A stretch of 17,102 bases of DNA from Candidatus Aminicenantota bacterium (GTDB lineage: Bacteria > Acidobacteriota > Aminicenantia > UBA2199): assembly GCA_020355945.1 (NCBI GenBank), contig CP070627.1, forward strand, positions 5,993,406-6,010,507. The letters run 5' to 3'. Position numbers and translations under genes: made by a program. Under the pieces are notes generated by a model. It ran no database searches. It was not told the origin of the DNA and saw only the letters and a program-made list of their open reading frames with translations. This document shows positions 14,242-17,102 of this stretch, piece by piece. Within the stretch, counting starts at the first letter, position 1. Each line of letters begins with the position of its first letter.

Positions 14242-16374
14242 TTATTTTTTTAACTTGATTAGCTCTGCCTCTGCCAAAAAATTGATGATCTTCATAAAAT
14301 CCGCCGCTGCCATAGGTTGAAATTCAAGACTCAAGAGGTTCCTGATCCGGGCCAGGTCCCGTTTCCCGTCGATACATAGGTACAATTCCATTAAATATAA
14401 ATGTCCATACTGGCGAAATATTTTTATCGATAATCCAGGGTCTTTTCTAAATGCCCCAAATAGTTTGGAATGAGGAATCCACTTTCCCATTGGAATCGGT
14501 TCCACTTTGGCAGGAATGATATGCTTTAATTGTTCTTCTTCCGGCAGCCTTTTGGCAAAGGCTGGCTGAAAACTTTTTAATTTTGCCACGTTTCTATAAT
14601 AGTTCACCAGGATTTTGGTATAATACGCGGGAAGATCATCAAAACTTTTGATAAGGGCGTTCAAATAGTTTTCCAATCGTTTTTTACCTTGAGTCAAATC
14701 TTTAATATATGACAGCGAATTTTTGCCTAAAATCACTGCCTGGTTGATATAATTCACGGTATTGGCATAGGTGACCCCGCTGTCACTTTTATTTAATAAT
14801 GAAAGTTCTTTAATTGAACGAGACAGGGTCTCCTGGACAAAGGCTAACCGGTCTTGGTAGGTTATCCTGATGAGTTTTTCCAGTATTTCTTCGCTGCCGG
14901 AACAAACCGCCAGGGCAGATGCAGCTCCAATAAATGCCACGCGCTTCAGTTGGGTAGGGTCTGATTTGTCCGGCCGATCTTTATCCGTGTGGAACCATAA
15001 ATCCGGCCACACCGAAAACATAACCGCAGGAATTCCCGAATCGGTTTCAATAAACATGGCGTGATCGCTGCTGCCCTTAAAATCACCTAAAGTATACCGA
15101 AAAGGCTGGCGGCTGCCATTTTTTTCCACGATGGCAACCGGGAAATCACCTTTTATATTATAAAGTTGGTTTTCGGGCCGCTGGGTATTGGTCTTAAACA
15201 CATAATCGGTGAAATGAACGGTCAAGGGCTCCAGGAAGGAAGCACTTGAGTGGAAAGCCTTCTCAATAAAGAAAAAAGCTTGATTTTTATCCAGGTCTTC
15301 CCCCACCATATCCATATTGATCACCGCTAATATCTTATCTGCCATCTCCGGGTATTTCCTGAAAAAGGCCATGGTACCCGAACCTTCTTCAATCATCAAA
15401 AAATAGATGGAACGTTCCAATGGTTCGATTTTACCCTCTTTGATGAGCGTGGTAATGGTCCGGGCGATCTCTGCCAGCACCACACAACCACTGACATTGT
15501 CATTTGCCCCTTGTTTTAACGGTCTTTCAAACAGGTGGGCGGTAAACATGAATCCTTTTTTTTGGGGGGCCTTACCTTTGATACAGGCCAGGATAGTATC
15601 CAGTTTATAGGGATAGGATTTGGTTTTTGCCGTGGCACGCAGCACCACTTTTTGCTTTTCATATATCATTTCTTTCAACTGCTCCCCCAGGTGCCTCCAG
15701 ATATGAAAACAAAATACCTGGCCTTCAAACTTTCCCTTCCTGAATCTCATATTGAACACCGCTCGGAAAGGGTCTTGCCAGGATTTTTCAAACGTATAAT
15801 AGGAAACCACCCCTAAGGCACCGTTAGAAAAAACATCTCTAAAAAGGGCAGGATGTTCCGGGGTTAAAATGATCTTTCCTTTTAAATCCATATCTTTTAA
15901 CCTGTCTCGATCCCGTTTGTCAAGATACACCGCTTCTCCTTCCCACTCACCGGTGTCGCAATACCGGGCCATGAGGGCCGGATGTTCGGCCAGGCGGCTC
16001 AACCGTTTCTGTTCAGGTTCTATCATCCACAGTTCGGCATCTTCCCGGGCCCACCATTGGCCTCGTTCGGGCATCTCCTTTCCCAAATCCTCCAGCCTGA
16101 CTTCCTCTACTCCATATTCCTTTAATTTTTTGGCCATATAATCACTCTCATAAAAGAAGGTGTTAAATTCCTCCTCTGTCCTGATATGGTTATATCCTGC
16201 CAGCATTACTTCATTGTTGAAAGCCAACTGCCCGGAAATTTCGTTTAAGATAATCTTGATCATCTGTTCCGAAAGAATGGTTTCCGGTGGTTTGTATTCC
16301 TCCTGGGGGAAAGCAAAGATGGAAATGATTAAAAATAAAGCACTTAACATGAGCTTGGAATTGTTTTTTGCCAT
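14242..16374 (-). CDS. Exported M28-family zinc peptidase with PA-like insert and C-terminal winged-helix-like tail
   Basis: A 710-aa protein with a signal peptide (residues 1-22). Residues about 140-250 resemble a PA (protease-associated) insert (GKIILT...NGALGVVSYY). The M28 peptidase core spans about 255-490 with the expected metal-site residues: His280, Asp292 in GANDNVSG, the catalytic-type Glu329-Glu330 pair in EEGSG, Asp355 in INMDM, and His462 in WFHTDKD. One deviation: the usual H-x-D motif reads HLF, so the Asp that normally supports catalysis is Phe282. Residues about 490-710 form a long helical extension whose end (DGKRDLARIRNLL, then FLAEAELIKL) resembles a small PqqD/winged-helix unit; this is inference. 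GGAG stands 6 nt before the ATG. TATAAT at 16405-16410 could be a -10, but its -35 is poor, so transcription from the small-protein operon 86 bp upstream is possible. Confidence 0.85.
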   Translation of the reverse strand: MAKNNSKLMLSALFLIISIFAFPQEEYKPPETILSEQMIKIILNEISGQLAFNNEVMLAGYNHIRTEEEFNTFFYESDYMAKKLKEYGVEEVRLEDLGKEMPERGQWWAREDAELWMIEPEQKRLSRLAEHPALMARYCDTGEWEGEAVYLDKRDRDRLKDMDLKGKIILTPEHPALFRDVFSNGALGVVSYYTFEKSWQDPFRAVFNMRFRKGKFEGQVFCFHIWRHLGEQLKEMIYEKQKVVLRATAKTKSYPYKLDTILACIKGKAPQKKGFMFTAHLFERPLKQGANDNVSGCVVLAEIARTITTLIKEGKIEPLERSIYFLMIEEGSGTMAFFRKYPEMADKILAVINMDMVGEDLDKNQAFFFIEKAFHSSASFLEPLTVHFTDYVFKTNTQRPENQLYNIKGDFPVAIVEKNGSRQPFRYTLGDFKGSSDHAMFIETDSGIPAVMFSVWPDLWFHTDKDRPDKSDPTQLKRVAFIGAASALAVCSGSEEILEKLIRITYQDRLAFVQETLSRSIKELSLLNKSDSGVTYANTVNYINQAVILGKNSLSYIKDLTQGKKRLENYLNALIKSFDDLPAYYTKILVNYYRNVAKLKSFQPAFAKRLPEEEQLKHIIPAKVEPIPMGKWIPHSKLFGAFRKDPGLSIKIFRQYGHLYLMELYLCIDGKRDLARIRNLLSLEFQPMAAADFMKIINFLAEAELIKLKK

Positions 16375-16460
16375 AGAAATCTCCTTTTTTCTATATTTTT
16401 TATAATTATAATACGGATGTTTATGATAAAAACGGCTGGAAACACCTTAATTCATTGGCG

Positions 16461-16589
16461 TCATTCCATTTTTTTCGCGGGTGTTTTATCCTGCTGGCCG
16501 GCAAAATGACGGTATAAAAAATAAGTCGCTGCAAAAGAGATTATAAATACAATAGCAGGCACGATAATACTAAAAATGATATTACTCAT
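16461..16589 (-). CDS. 42-aa single-pass membrane protein
   Basis: One hydrophobic helix (about residues 4-24: IIFSIIVPAIVFIISFAATYF) followed by a basic, polar tail (YRHFAGQQDKTPAKKME). The start is set by GGAAGGAAA just upstream and by an 8-bp overlap with the stop of the preceding 43-aa gene (ATGAGTAA), a typical translational-coupling arrangement. A longer in-frame ORF to 16688 exists but runs antisense to no signal and overlaps the 43-aa gene in another frame. I do not recognise the family. It is the third gene of the micro-protein operon. Confidence 0.65.
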   Translation of the reverse strand: MSNIIFSIIVPAIVFIISFAATYFLYRHFAGQQDKTPAKKME

Positions 16590-16713
16590 TTTCTTTTCCT
16601 TCCTGTTTCTTTTTCTGATGTTTTTTATAAGAAATATATGCCAGCAGCAAACCGGCAAACGACGTGACATACGCCAATGACATGCCAATCACCATTTGAA
16701 GTCCTTTATCCAT
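16582..16713 (-). CDS. 43-aa single-pass membrane protein
   Basis: Starts MDKGLQMVIGMSLAYVTS and continues through a helix to about residue 28, then a strongly basic tail (KKHQKKKQEG) ending KENE. GGAGG lies 8 nt before the ATG, inside the last codons of the 98-aa gene, whose stop is 3 nt upstream. This tight packing, with coupling to the next gene, supports real translation. It resembles in size and layout the small accessory proteins found next to sodium:solute symporters, but no symporter is in the window, so this is only a possibility. Confidence 0.65.
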   Translation of the reverse strand: MDKGLQMVIGMSLAYVTSFAGLLLAYISYKKHQKKKQEGKENE

Positions 16714-16716
16714 AAT

Positions 16717-17013
16717 TTATTCCTCCTCTTCCCATTTGATCTTCTTTTCCAGCTCTTCCAGGTATTGTTTTTGTTTTTTTTCATACTCCCGGGAGGTGGC
16801 AGCCAGTTTAGGATTGATAATATAAATCATTACCAGCAGCAGCCCGATTCCCGCCAGTAAAAGCACGAATCCTACAGGTATCAATAACAGGCTTAACGCT
16901 GTTCCCACGAGGAGCAACACATAAACGAGGGGGGAGATGATTACCGTAATCGTGTCCTCTTTGGTCCACTCATCGGCTTGTTTTGGTGTCCAGATCCTAC
17001 GAATTAGTGCCAT
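16717..17013 (-). CDS. 98-aa membrane protein with two helices and a charged coiled-coil tail
   Basis: Starts MALIRRIWTPKQADEWTKED (amphipathic, basic then acidic), followed by two close hydrophobic helices (about 22-45 and 47-66) and a Lys/Glu-rich tail (about 72-98) likely to form a short coiled coil. GGAGG stands 7 nt upstream of the ATG. It is the first of three tightly packed genes. My recollection is that similar N-termini occur in small proteins encoded beside sodium:solute symporters, but I cannot verify that here. No enzyme motif is present. The gene lies 45 bp downstream of hairpin repeat copy 4. Confidence 0.75.
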   Translation of the reverse strand: MALIRRIWTPKQADEWTKEDTITVIISPLVYVLLLVGTALSLLLIPVGFVLLLAGIGLLLVMIYIINPKLAATSREYEKKQKQYLEELEKKIKWEEEE

Positions 17014-17058
17014 TTTTCCCTCCTTTTTTTAGCCGCGAAGATACGCTAATGCAAAAAT

Positions 17059-17102
17059 GCCTCCGGCGGCCAGGGGCTCTTTTGAAAAACCGCCCCTGGA
17101 CC
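17059..17102 (-). repeat. Dispersed GC-rich hairpin repeat, copy 4 (cut by window edge)
   Basis: On the minus strand GGTCCAGGGGCGG, a T-run, an A-run, then GAGCCCCTGGCCGCCGGAGGC: nearly identical to copy 3, with one base fewer in the T and A runs. It is upstream of the small-protein operon, in its orientation. Its left flank runs off the window. Confidence 0.82.

Noticed and set aside
17026..17054. Possible promoter TTGCAT-17-TAAAAA for the small-protein operon
   Set aside because: The -10 would place the transcription start inside the ribosome-binding site of the 98-aa gene, so it is unlikely to be used.
1..17102. CRISPR array, phage or plasmid module, or antiphage defence island
   Set aside because: No regularly spaced direct repeats, no integrase, transposase, capsid, toxin-antitoxin or nuclease genes are seen. 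The DnaB-like gene alone is not enough to call a mobile element.

Overview
The window is 17.1 kb of moderate-GC bacterial chromosome. It reads as an uncultured, anaerobic, Gram-negative-type organism. The support is exported hydrolases with signal peptides, a multi-domain Kre9/BACON/Ig-like secreted protein, DUF1028 and M28 proteins, and clostridial-style 4Fe-4S redox proteins. An Acidobacteriota/Aminicenantota-like source is my best guess. It is inference only, because no rRNA or ribosomal protein is present.

Layout, left to right. (1) A plus-strand DnaB-like helicase-core ATPase at 99-1472, whose promoter sits so close that the mRNA may be leaderless. (2) A minus-strand pair facing it: a processive GT2 glycosyltransferase (2881-4350) followed by a zinc amidase with three C-terminal repeats (1490-2845). 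(3) A large minus-strand membrane redox fusion (4538-7012), with a flavin/NAD(P)H module of apparently permuted order joined to a NapH/CcoG-like polyferredoxin. (4) A minus-strand tRNA operon Gln-Pro-Tyr (7135-7373), behind a strong promoter and a roughly 245-nt leader with extensive self-complementarity and two Shine-Dalgarno/ATG modules. (5) A plus-strand DUF1028 exported protein (7773-8777). (6) A minus-strand GH25 muramidase (8852-10093) and a large secreted multi-domain protein (10200-12881). (7) A 467-bp divergent spacer with promoters pointing both ways and an imperfect inverted repeat. (8) A plus-strand ferredoxin-nitroreductase fusion (13349-14200). (9) A minus-strand exported M28 peptidase (14242-16374) preceded by an operon of three very small membrane proteins (16461-17013).

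The common theme is the cell envelope and exterior: two peptidoglycan hydrolases, an envelope polysaccharide synthase, a peptidase, two other exported proteins, and a membrane electron-transfer protein. A GC-rich hairpin repeat occurs four times, always between genes, including at both window edges.

Several starts were moved from the longest possible ORF because of promoter or ribosome-binding-site positions: the helicase (99), GT2 (4350), GH25 (10093), the multi-domain protein (12881) and the 42-aa membrane protein (16589). The most unusual items are the permuted flavoprotein-polyferredoxin fusion, the switch-like leader in front of the tRNA operon, and the micro-membrane-protein operon.
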